Below, piece after piece: positions 16,589-24,976 of a DNA stretch of 64,000 nt. The position numbers and the translations under genes are program-made. The number at the start of each line of letters is the position of its first letter. Positions within the stretch are counted from its first letter, which is position 1. Origin of the DNA: Endozoicomonas sp. 8E (GTDB lineage: Bacteria > Pseudomonadota > Gammaproteobacteria > Pseudomonadales > Endozoicomonadaceae). Below the pieces are notes generated by a model. That model worked only from the letters and a program-made list of their open reading frames with translations. It did no database searches and was not told the DNA's origin. The stretch covers positions 3,727,697 to 3,791,696 of the forward strand of contig NZ_CP120717.1 of NCBI RefSeq assembly GCF_032883915.1, read 5' to 3'.

Positions 16589-17407
16589 TCAGACGTCGAA
16601 TTCTACCCAGAGAGGAGCATGATCTGAAGGCTTCTCCAAACCACGTATATCGTAATCAATGCCGGTTGCTTTGCAATGCGTCATCAAAGAGTCCGTTGCG
16701 ATAACACCATCTATTCGAAGACCTCGTTTGGGCTCACGATCAAATCCACGACTGCGGTAGTCAAACCAGCTGTACAGTTCTTCACTGTTCTTTTTAGCGC
16801 ATGCACGGAAGCAATCAGTGAACCCCCAGGCCAGAAGTTGGTCAAACCACTCTCTTTCTTCCGGCAGGAAACTGCATTTTCCCGTTCTTAGCCAGCGCTT
16901 TGCATTATCGGGGCCGATACCAATATCAGTATCGGTGTGAGAGATATTAAAGTCGCCCATAACCAGCAAAGGTTGATCCGGTGAATACTCTTTTTCCAGA
17001 GTGCTCATCAGATCCTGATAAAAAGCCTGCTTGGCTGGAAACTTGGTAGGGTGATCACGGCTCTCGCCCTGAGGGAAATAACCATTAATGACGGTAAAGG
17101 ATTGGCCACTGTCGGTCTGATATTCTCCGGTGATAAGACGCCTTTGGGCATCAGGGCCATCGGTTTTGAAACCTTTCTCAACCCGGACTGGCTTTTGACG
17201 ACTCATCAAGGCAACGCCATAGTGTGTTTTTTGTCCGAAATACTCAACATGATAACCCAGGGCTTCAATGGCCTCGACCGGGAAATCTTCATCAGTGACT
17301 TTGATCTCCTGCAGTCCAATGACTTCCGGCTGATGCTTTTCGATCAGAGCCTTGAGTTGATGCAGACGAACACGGATTCCATTGACATTGAATGTAATGA
17401 CTTTCAT
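16589..17407 (-). CDS. xthA: Exodeoxyribonuclease III
   Basis: A 272-residue AP endonuclease/3'-repair exonuclease acting on abasic sites and blocked 3' ends. Endonuclease/exonuclease/phosphatase motifs are clear: FNVNGIRVR at the N-terminus, GLQEIKV with the metal-binding Glu, [29 protein letters not shown] with the Asp/Asn pair, RGLRIDGVI and [10 protein letters not shown] with the catalytic Asp-His. The length is close to the 268 residues of E. coli. It is transcribed away from the RND efflux operon, with a 215-bp divergent gap between them. Confidence 0.95.
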   Translation of the reverse strand: MKVITFNVNGIRVRLHQLKALIEKHQPEVIGLQEIKVTDEDFPVEAIEALGYHVEYFGQKTHYGVALMSRQKPVRVEKGFKTDGPDAQRRLITGEYQTDSGQSFTVINGYFPQGESRDHPTKFPAKQAFYQDLMSTLEKEYSPDQPLLVMGDFNISHTDTDIGIGPDNAKRWLRTGKCSFLPEEREWFDQLLAWGFTDCFRACAKKNSEELYSWFDYRSRGFDREPKRGLRIDGVIATDSLMTHCKATGIDYDIRGLEKPSDHAPLWVEFDV

Positions 17408-17524
17408 AACCTTGAAACGGCTTCCTTAGGTGGTATGAGCTGCATCATAGCCGAAAAGCCTCCTGGTTATAAGCTGAAACGCCAGACCCAAAGGTCAGAG
17501 ATGTGCAAAGATATTAGCCTTGGC

Positions 17525-17586
17525 TTGCTGCTTACTGGTCAGCTTTTATATAGTTTCCTTTAAAGAGTCGTACAAGGTCGTACGAC
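17525..17586 (+). promoter_or_regulatory. Putative promoter and GTCGTAC operator before the RND operon
   Basis: TTGCTG (17525-17530) and TATATA (17547-17552) are separated by 16 bp, a plausible sigma70 promoter. Downstream, GTCGTACAAGGTCGTACGAC (17567-17586) holds a direct repeat of GTCGTAC, the second copy extended to the perfect palindrome GTCGTACGAC. It lies 36 bp before the MFP start, where a repressor would block transcription. No regulator gene is adjacent. Assignment by eye only. Confidence 0.4.
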
Positions 17587-17622
17587 ATCTCTGGAACCAT
17601 CACGACACATTGCGAAGACTCT

Positions 17623-18747
17623 ATGCCTGACATTAATCGATCCTGGATCCTTGCTGGAGGAATGGCGGGGCTTTTAGGAATCTACCTGCTGAGCGCAGAT
17701 GTGACTTCCATGTCCGATACCGGTAAGTCCTCATCTCTGGCGGAAAACAGACCTGTTGCTGAATTACCACTGGCCAGAGTTTCAGCCAGAGTTTTTCCTG
17801 TTGAATCCATTCACCGTACCCTTAACTTATTTGGCGAAACCCAGCCCGACAGGATCGTGACGATCAGTGCAGAAATTTCTGCCAGGGTGGTAGCCGCAAC
17901 AGGTCAGAAAGGGCAGCTCATAAACAGTGGAGAAGCTATCGTCACTTTGAAAGGTGGGGCATTACCGGCGCAAATTGCTACTGCCAAAGCCAGAGTCCGA
18001 AAAGCTGAGCTGGACTATGAATCGGCACTGTCACTGAAAAGTAAAAACCTGATTGCTGAGAATGATTTGCCACGACTGGAAGTGGACCTGAGCGAAGCGC
18101 GATCAGCGCTTGCAACGCTTGAAATTGATTTCGATAACACCCGAATCCGTGCTCCGGTAACCGGAATCCTGAATGACCGGTTTGTTGAGCAGGGTGATTA
18201 TATTGAAACAGGGAAACCCGTCGCTGAGATACTCGATCTTGATCCTCTGGTGGTGTCTGTTGATGTTCCCCAGTCACATATTGCTGCAGTTACCCAGGGT
18301 GATAGTGCAGATATTCGTTTTGCTTCCGGTGCAACAGCCTCTGCAAAAGTTCGCAACATTGCCCGTCTGGCGGAGTCAGGCACCCGAACCTTTAAGGTAG
18401 AACTCAGTCTGCCTAATGCTGCTATGGAGATTCCGGCCGGTTTGAGTGTTGAGGCTGAACTTCAACTGGAACAAGTTCAAGCCATCAAGGTTTCACCGGC
18501 CTTATTAAGTCTGGATGAGACCGGTAACCCCGGCATCAAATGGGTGGATGAACAGGATCAGGTGCACTTTACTGCCGTCGATATTGTCAAATCTGAAGCC
18601 AGCGGTATCTGGCTTGGCGGTATTCCTGCCAATGCCAGACTCATCACCAGAGGACAGGGCTTTGTCAGGGAAGGGGACCGGGTGATGGTTGAACTGGAGC
18701 AGGCTCTTGCAGCGGCAGGAGACAGGCTTGCAGGAGAGACACCATGA
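17623..18747 (+). CDS. RND efflux periplasmic adaptor (membrane fusion protein)
   Basis: A 374-residue HlyD/AcrA-type adaptor. An N-terminal membrane anchor or signal (WILAGGMAGLLGIYLLSA) is followed by the barrel-sandwich lipoyl half (SAEISARVVAATGQKGQLIN), a short coiled-coil hairpin (about 120-165), the second lipoyl half (RAPVTGILNDRFVEQGDYIE) and the beta-barrel (about 190-270). It bridges the inner-membrane pump encoded next to an outer-membrane channel. No TolC-type gene is nearby, so a shared channel is likely. Its stop overlaps the pump start as ATGA. The substrate cannot be predicted; this is the hydrophobe/drug (HAE) type by sequence style rather than the heavy-metal type. Confidence 0.9.
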   Translation: MPDINRSWILAGGMAGLLGIYLLSADVTSMSDTGKSSSLAENRPVAELPLARVSARVFPVESIHRTLNLFGETQPDRIVTISAEISARVVAATGQKGQLINSGEAIVTLKGGALPAQIATAKARVRKAELDYESALSLKSKNLIAENDLPRLEVDLSEARSALATLEIDFDNTRIRAPVTGILNDRFVEQGDYIETGKPVAEILDLDPLVVSVDVPQSHIAAVTQGDSADIRFASGATASAKVRNIARLAESGTRTFKVELSLPNAAMEIPAGLSVEAELQLEQVQAIKVSPALLSLDETGNPGIKWVDEQDQVHFTAVDIVKSEASGIWLGGIPANARLITRGQGFVREGDRVMVELEQALAAAGDRLAGETP

Positions 18748-21700
18748 GCAGCCTGATTGGTCTGTCACTGAATCGCAGTCGAACAGTTCTGATGATGTTT
18801 GTCCTGATTCTTATTTCAGGAATGGTGTCCTATCTGACAATTCCCAGAGAATCTTCACCGGATATTCCTATTCCCATCATCTATGTTTCCGTCAGCTACG
18901 AAGGCATTTCACCGGAAGATTCAGAAAGATTACTGATTCTGCCCCTGGAAAAAGAGCTACAGGGACTTGAAGGTGTCAAGGAACTCTCTGCAACTGCGTC
19001 ACAATCCCATGCCTCTGTTACGCTTGAGTTTGAGGCCGGTATGGAGCTTGATAAGGCGCTCGCCGATGTCCGCGACAAGGTGAATCTGGCAAAAAGCAAG
19101 CTGCCAGACGGAACCGATGAGCCCGTCATTGAACAAATTACCATGGCCAGTGTAAACCCTGTGATGACTGCCATCCTCTCGGGCCATCTTCCTGAAAGAA
19201 CCATGGTAAAGATTGCCCGAGCCCTGAAGGATGAACTGGAATCCCGCAAGGCGATTCTGGAAGTAGACATTGCCGGTGACAGGGAAGAAGTCGTAGACGT
19301 TATTATCGATCCTATGAAGCTGGAAAGTTACGGTCTGGTGCCTGCCGATGTCATTAACCTGGTGTCACAGAATAATCAGCTGGTCGCCGCTGGCAGTATG
19401 GATACCGGTCAGGGCAGTTACTCTATTAAAGTGCCTGCCGTTTACAAAACCCCGGCAGATATTCTTTCCCAACCGGTAAAAGTAGAAGAGAACCGGGTAG
19501 TGACTTTTGCAGATGTTGCTACCGTCCTGAGTACGTTTAAAGAGGGCGGGGGGTATGCCCGCCTGAACGGCGAAAACAGTATTGCCCTGGAAATAAAAAA
19601 ACGACCCGGCGAGAACATTATCGAAGCCATTGAAGTGGCAAAAACTATCATCAATCATGGCATTGCAGCCGGCCCCGAGACGTTGAAAGTGGATTACGTG
19701 GGTGATCAGTCCGAAGAAATAAAAAGGATGCTGACTGACTTGCAGAACAATGTTCTGTCTGCGGTAATTCTCGTTGTGATCATTATTATTGGTGCTCTGG
19801 GGGCTCGGAGTGCCTTTCTGGTGGGCATCGCAATACCCGGTTCATTCCTGTCGGGCATTCTGATCCTGGAGATTATGGGCCTGACCATTAATATGGTTGT
19901 GCTTTTCTCGCTGATTATGGCGGTAGGTATGCTGGTTGATGGCGCTATTGTTGTCACTGAGTATGCAGACAGGAGAATGGGGGAGGGGATTCATCGCCAA
20001 CAGGCCTATCTCGAAGCCTCTCGCAAAATGGCCTGGCCCATCACCGCCTCCACAGCCACAACACTGGCAGCCTTCTTTCCACTGATGTTCTGGCCGGGAA
20101 TGATGGGGGAGTTTATGAAGTACTTGCCCCTGACTCTGATTGCAACACTGGCTTCTTCACTGATCATGGCCCTGATTTTCATCCCGACGCTGGGTGCCAT
20201 GATTGGCAAACCCCGCTCACTGGGGGCTGGAGAAAAAGCATCCATGCAGGCTGTTGAGTCAGGCGAATTTGATCAGACCACCGGATTCACCGGGCGATAT
20301 GTTTCATTTTTAGCCCGCGCGATAGACAACCCTGGTAAGGTGTTACTTTTTACCTGCATCACGGTAGCGCTGATTTTTACTCTTTTTATCAAGACTTCCC
20401 GTGGCGTCGAATTCTTCCCTGATGTGGATACTGACGCCATTATCATTACCGTAAAAGTGAACGCAGGGAACCTTTCCGTTGATGAAAAAGATGCCCTGAT
20501 GAAAAACATAGAAGCCCGCCTGCTGGATCTGCCTGGCATGGAGACACTTTATGCCAGAACCGGAGATAACCAGATTGTAGGGACGTTAAGAGTCAATCTT
20601 GAAGACTGGCAGTACCGTGACACCACTCTGGCCATTGCCCGGGAGGCTGAACAAAGATTGTCAGTATTCTCAGGGCTTGATATAGCCGTTGAACGTGTCA
20701 AGGATGGTCCTCCCGGCAGTAAGCCTCTGGAGCTGGTTGTCAGGGCCGACAATCTTGACACTCTCTACAATGCAGTGGCTAAAGCAAGAAACCTGCTCGA
20801 GAATCTGGGTTCTTTTACCAATATTGAAGATTCAGGGCCAGCACCCGGTTACGAGTGGCGACTGAGTGTTGATCGTGCTGAAGCTGCCCGATATGGAGCC
20901 GACGTTACAACAACCGGTAGTATGGTAAGAATGGTCACATCCGGATTAACAGTGGGGTCCTATCGCCCTGACGATTCCGACGATGAGGTGGATATACGCA
21001 TCCGTTATCCTGAAAGTGAACGACACCTGGAAAGTATTGACCAGCTTCGTCTAATGACTTCTTCCGGACTGGTGCCCATCAGTAACTTTACAGAGCGGCA
21101 GGTCAGTAGCAAGCTCGATAATATCAAACGCATAGACGGTAAACGAAGCATCACCCTTTCAGCTGATCTGGTTGATGGAGAGCTGCTTTCACAACAAATC
21201 CCGTTACTGACCCAAGCGTTAGCAGCGGCCAATTTTGGCGATGGTGTCAGCTTTGACTTTAAGGGCGAGGAAGAGGACCAGAAAGAGAGCGGACAATTCC
21301 TGATGCAAGCATTCAGTGTTGCGCTGTTTGTCATGGCCATGATCCTGGTCACCCAGTTCAACAGCTTCTATCAGGCCGCATTAATTATGTCAGCCGTGAT
21401 ATTGGCCACCGGTGGTGTCTTCCTGGGACTGATGATCAACGGTCAGAGCTTTGGCATCGTAATGTGTGGTATCGGCATTATTGCCCTGGCGGGTATTGTC
21501 GTGAATAACAACATTGTTTTGATCGATACTTTCAATAGTCTTAAAAGAGAAGGGCACAGTATCCGTGAAGCAATTCTCAGAACCGGTGCCCAGCGCCTCA
21601 GGCCCGTTATGCTGACAACCATCACAACCGTATTGGGCCTGATGCCCATGGTATTATCAATGAACATCAATATGTTTGATCATTCCATCGAGATTGGAGC

Positions 21701-21836
21701 GCCCTCCACCCAGATGTGGAATCAGCTGGCGACCTCCATAGCAGGGGGGCTGACCTTTGCCACTGTGTTAACATTGCTGGTGACTCCCTGCTTGTTGATG
21801 ATCTCCGGGAAATGGCAAGCTATTAAAGTTCGCTGA
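18744..21836 (+). CDS. RND efflux pump, inner-membrane permease
   Basis: 1030 residues, the usual length for AcrB/MexB-like pumps. One span near the N-terminus is followed by a large periplasmic domain, a cluster of spans at about 335-500, a second periplasmic domain, and a final cluster from about 850. Visible motifs include YLTIPRESSPDIPIPIIYVS, DVRDKVNLAKSKLP, LIMAVGMLVDGAIVVTEYAD (with the proton-relay Asp pair of TM4), MILVTQFNSFYQA and GIIALAGIVVNNNIVLIDTF. The short ATGA overlap couples it to the adaptor. It uses the proton gradient to export its substrate. It is followed directly by a strong hairpin terminator. Confidence 0.93.
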   Translation: MSSLIGLSLNRSRTVLMMFVLILISGMVSYLTIPRESSPDIPIPIIYVSVSYEGISPEDSERLLILPLEKELQGLEGVKELSATASQSHASVTLEFEAGMELDKALADVRDKVNLAKSKLPDGTDEPVIEQITMASVNPVMTAILSGHLPERTMVKIARALKDELESRKAILEVDIAGDREEVVDVIIDPMKLESYGLVPADVINLVSQNNQLVAAGSMDTGQGSYSIKVPAVYKTPADILSQPVKVEENRVVTFADVATVLSTFKEGGGYARLNGENSIALEIKKRPGENIIEAIEVAKTIINHGIAAGPETLKVDYVGDQSEEIKRMLTDLQNNVLSAVILVVIIIIGALGARSAFLVGIAIPGSFLSGILILEIMGLTINMVVLFSLIMAVGMLVDGAIVVTEYADRRMGEGIHRQQAYLEASRKMAWPITASTATTLAAFFPLMFWPGMMGEFMKYLPLTLIATLASSLIMALIFIPTLGAMIGKPRSLGAGEKASMQAVESGEFDQTTGFTGRYVSFLARAIDNPGKVLLFTCITVALIFTLFIKTSRGVEFFPDVDTDAIIITVKVNAGNLSVDEKDALMKNIEARLLDLPGMETLYARTGDNQIVGTLRVNLEDWQYRDTTLAIAREAEQRLSVFSGLDIAVERVKDGPPGSKPLELVVRADNLDTLYNAVAKARNLLENLGSFTNIEDSGPAPGYEWRLSVDRAEAARYGADVTTTGSMVRMVTSGLTVGSYRPDDSDDEVDIRIRYPESERHLESIDQLRLMTSSGLVPISNFTERQVSSKLDNIKRIDGKRSITLSADLVDGELLSQQIPLLTQALAAANFGDGVSFDFKGEEEDQKESGQFLMQAFSVALFVMAMILVTQFNSFYQAALIMSAVILATGGVFLGLMINGQSFGIVMCGIGIIALAGIVVNNNIVLIDTFNSLKREGHSIREAILRTGAQRLRPVMLTTITTVLGLMPMVLSMNINMFDHSIEIGAPSTQMWNQLATSIAGGLTFATVLTLLVTPCLLMISGKWQAIKVR

Positions 21837-21843
21837 TCTCGTC

Positions 21844-21879
21844 AAGGGCATAATGCTTGCTGTTGAGGATTATGCCCTT
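21844..21879 (+). terminator. Hairpin terminator between RND operon and the 943-aa gene
   Basis: AAGGGCATAAT (21844-21854) and ATTATGCCCTT (21869-21879) are perfect 11-bp arms around a 14-nt loop. It lies between convergent genes and can serve both strands; the T-run is short. Confidence 0.75.
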
Positions 21880-21922
21880 CTGGCTTCTAAGCCTGCAATT
21901 TGGATAAATTGCATCTCTATAT

Positions 21923-24754
21923 CTATACACTTTCATGCTCGAAAAGAGCCGCAATTGCTTTAGATCGTTGATCGAAAGACATTTGCTCAGGCTCCCTGTT
22001 TTTGACAGGGTCAAGCATGGCAGTGGGGATCGGTTCGTCCGTCGCCTCATGTCCCATTGCTCGAATACGTTCAAAGGTTTTCTCCATGCTTGCCTGATGC
22101 GTCTCTTTTAAATGGGCTTGCAGCTCGCGCTTCTGACCAAAATTAGTCCGACAGGCAAGGCAGAAGGTCTTATGGAGGTATAACCCCTTCATTTTCCTTT
22201 TATCCAGGGGAATAAAGTTATTATCCTTTCCAGCTGCCAGGTCATGAAGGTGTTTATTAAATGATTCAATATTGTGATAGACCTCCTGACATGGAATTGC
22301 CTTAAATGACTTAGGCCTTGCAGACTGCAGAGTGTCCGGTTTAAACAGTGATCTTGTCTCTTGTGGCTTTTTCTGCAAATAGCTAACAGCAGCAGCTGCC
22401 TGTTCCGGGTTTTTATCAAACCAGTCAAGGATTTTAGCATTGCTTATTCGGGAGGTTGGGTTGTCAGCATGGTGTTTATACAGTTGCCGGAGCACTTTAT
22501 TATATTTTAGTTGCCCGGCAGGTAGTGCTGAATGTCGGTGACGTCGTTGTTTTTTTGCGGGAGAGTTTACTTTTTTACGAAATACTTCGGTTATAAACTT
22601 GCGCTGGTCCTTATCAATCACGAATTCTGAGCGGTGTTTTTTCTCACACCGGCTTCCATCCGTGAGCATGTGCTCCAAACGAGTCATTTTAGCTGGATGG
22701 GAGAGGGTGCTTTTATCAGGATCAGCAGGGGACTTTGTGCGTTTTCTGTTATTTGGGTTTTGTGTCTGTGCTGCGGGAATGGCTATTTGCTTATCTTCTA
22801 CCAACACAGGAGTGCCTTCTGTACAGAAATTTTTAGCATAAAAATCCTTAACGCTTTTAACAATTCTTTGTTTCAGGACGTGATCTCTGTGTTTGTTCTC
22901 TCTTATGGCAAGCCTCTGGTTCAAGCCATCCCTACATTCGCAAAGATAACGGGTTGCTTCGCAAACGGTACACGTTGAACAGCGGCAAGTAATAAATTTA
23001 CTTTGTTGTTCCTTCAGTTTTTCGTGCTCATCGGCCAGATCTGAAGGCTCCGAATCTTGTGACAGTGTCAAATCTTCCAATAGTTCCGGAATGGCAGTGC
23101 TCTCAGCATAAGCGCGGCTCATTTTCCAGTACCGTTGCTCAGCAATGGGTAATTCATCAAATGCCTCAAGCAACTGGTTCAACTGCAAAGCCGTTACTTT
23201 AAAGGGAATAGGGATGCCAATATGTTGTTCAACGGCCAGTTTTTGTTCCTTAAGGTGACTAATGTATTGTTTGCGCGCTCGATAATATTCCTCTCCATAG
23301 CTGATATTGCCCTGATTATCCTTTGTTGCTGCAAATCCCTGCTCTTTGAACTGCTTTTTAATGAGTTCAGATTTCTCTTTTTTAATCTGCTTTATCGTAG
23401 TTTTAATGGCCTCAGTGAACCCTTGTCTGGCTTTCAGTCGCCTTTGTTCTTTTTGGAATACTTTGAATTCTTCTGTTCCTAAAAACAGTTTCTGATTGTT
23501 GGGATTGGTATAAAACTGAGACAGTATCTCTTTTACTTCCGGAATAGGAGGTAACGTTTTCCATTCAGCCAGTTGAATTGGAAACGCCAACTGTTTAGTG
23601 GTGCTGTCGAAATAGTCTCCATTAGCTATCGCTTCAGTGAGTGTTTTGCTTCTCCAACTGACCACTGATCTATAGTTCATCAGGTAGTTAAAAATGCCAT
23701 CAAGGTAATGTAAGGTAAGGGCAATATTAGGGATGATCTCGGCCTCAACCTTTTTGCAAACCTTATCTTGCTGGGCTGGATCCTGCCACTGCGAATACAG
23801 AGGAGTCAGTTTATCGGTCTTGTCAGTAAAGGCCCTGCCAATCATCAACTGAAAGGTTTCAAGTTTATGATCAGTCCATAACGATGGGTTTGCTACCAGC
23901 ATAAAAGCAAAAGCGCCAATATCATAAGTCGATGAGATGCCTTTTTTCAGCTCCCGTTGAATGACATTTTCGAATTGTTCTTTTCGACTGGCTCCTTCAT
24001 ATTTGGTGGTATTGCCAGATATTTCCTTGGTAAAGAAAATCAGCAGATGGCAGACTCTGTTCATAGTGCATGCATTGTTCGTATCTATAGCACCGAACCA
24101 GATGTCTTTGACCAGACGGAAAAATGCCAGATAGCCTAACTGTGTTGGTGCACCTCTATAGCCTCGATAGTGGTTGGAGCAGACCTCTGACGTAGAACCG
24201 AAGTTAAACTTCACGTCACCTTTTAAGACCAGTTCTGGCCAGTTTCTTTTAATATATCGAGCTTGCTCTTTGAGTTCAGGAGGCCAACCGTCGACGATGG
24301 TTGCAATTTCCGCACTATTGGGCCACAAGGTGGCATAGTGTTTGTCAAGTTTCTCGGCTACATCATTATTGACTAACTCTGCAAATTTTGTCAGTGCCTC
24401 GGCCAGCCGGGCTTTACCCTGAACGCCTGGTGTCCGTTTAATAGCTTCACTGAGCTGGTCAAAAAGAGGAAAACGACCAGTGCGCGAGCCCGGATCCAAA
24501 AAGTGGGATATAGCTTCATAGGTGGGGGTAATGTTTCTCTCTTGAAGTGTTTTCTCTGCTGCACTGATTTCTCGTTGTGAAAATCCCCGAATCTTCAGAC
24601 TCTGTATTTCAAGTGGCTCTGTTGTAGAGGTATTTCGTGAGTGAAAAGTACTGGTTATTGATGCAGAATCCTCCTCCGAGTCACTCAGACCCACTAGCCA
24701 GAACCTTTCATTCTGATCGGTTGTACTTCGATTTAGCGTCGATGAAATATCCAT
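21923..24754 (-). CDS. Large protein with C2H2 zinc finger and NLS-like basic clusters (candidate effector)
   Basis: A 943-residue protein I do not recognise as a family. The N-terminus is rich in Ser/Thr/Asp/Glu with no signal peptide. A cysteine cluster C-x-C-x2-C-x2-C-x6-C-x-C spans about 590-607 (CRCSTCTVCEATRYLCEC). Two strongly basic clusters follow, NRKRTK (about 669) and PAKKQRRHRH (about 732), resembling nuclear localisation signals. A classical C2H2 finger lies at C865-x2-C868-x12-H881-x4-H886 (CLACRTNFGQKRELQAH...). The combination is eukaryote-like and unlike the bacterial Ros/MucR finger. The start follows TTGGAGAAAATTTAA, a good ribosome site. A sigma-E-like element lies 127 bp upstream. 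Delivery into a host is inference only. Confidence 0.8.
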   Translation of the reverse strand: MDISSTLNRSTTDQNERFWLVGLSDSEEDSASITSTFHSRNTSTTEPLEIQSLKIRGFSQREISAAEKTLQERNITPTYEAISHFLDPGSRTGRFPLFDQLSEAIKRTPGVQGKARLAEALTKFAELVNNDVAEKLDKHYATLWPNSAEIATIVDGWPPELKEQARYIKRNWPELVLKGDVKFNFGSTSEVCSNHYRGYRGAPTQLGYLAFFRLVKDIWFGAIDTNNACTMNRVCHLLIFFTKEISGNTTKYEGASRKEQFENVIQRELKKGISSTYDIGAFAFMLVANPSLWTDHKLETFQLMIGRAFTDKTDKLTPLYSQWQDPAQQDKVCKKVEAEIIPNIALTLHYLDGIFNYLMNYRSVVSWRSKTLTEAIANGDYFDSTTKQLAFPIQLAEWKTLPPIPEVKEILSQFYTNPNNQKLFLGTEEFKVFQKEQRRLKARQGFTEAIKTTIKQIKKEKSELIKKQFKEQGFAATKDNQGNISYGEEYYRARKQYISHLKEQKLAVEQHIGIPIPFKVTALQLNQLLEAFDELPIAEQRYWKMSRAYAESTAIPELLEDLTLSQDSEPSDLADEHEKLKEQQSKFITCRCSTCTVCEATRYLCECRDGLNQRLAIRENKHRDHVLKQRIVKSVKDFYAKNFCTEGTPVLVEDKQIAIPAAQTQNPNNRKRTKSPADPDKSTLSHPAKMTRLEHMLTDGSRCEKKHRSEFVIDKDQRKFITEVFRKKVNSPAKKQRRHRHSALPAGQLKYNKVLRQLYKHHADNPTSRISNAKILDWFDKNPEQAAAAVSYLQKKPQETRSLFKPDTLQSARPKSFKAIPCQEVYHNIESFNKHLHDLAAGKDNNFIPLDKRKMKGLYLHKTFCLACRTNFGQKRELQAHLKETHQASMEKTFERIRAMGHEATDEPIPTAMLDPVKNREPEQMSFDQRSKAIAALFEHESV

Positions 24755-24881
24755 TTAAATTTTCTCCAATCTATATCTGCCTCTGTTAATGACCAAAGTG
24801 GGCAACACTCAAAGAATTGCTGGTAACCCTCTGTGAAAAAAACCATAAAACTGCAGAGTGACCATAATGGCGAAGTTGAAT

Positions 24882-24960
24882 TACCCTCTATGGGTACTTG
24901 TAAATATTGACCAGTGAATTAAACAAAAGTTCCATAAAATGAATAAAATAAAAGTTCCAT
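24882..24960 (-). promoter_or_regulatory. Sigma-E-like promoter with TACCC/GGGTA dyad, copy A
   Basis: Read on the minus strand, GGAACTT (within 24925-24935) is followed after 16 bp by TCAAT. This resembles the RpoE consensus GGAACTT-N16-TCAAA as I know it. Immediately downstream is the dyad TACCC-N5-GGGTA (24882-24896). An extra upstream copy of ATGGAACTTTT lies at 24950-24960. The 54-bp block 24882-24935 aligns without gaps to the one at 26624-26677. The extra copy also starts a possible 14-codon frame behind the shared GATTGGAGAAA ribosome site. Confidence 0.6.
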
Positions 24961-24976
24961 TTTCTCCAATCTTTAT

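Noticed and set aside
24918-24960. 14-codon leader peptide after the 535-aa gene
   Set aside because: It has a ribosome site but coincides with the duplicated GGAACTTTT promoter words, which explain the sequence better.
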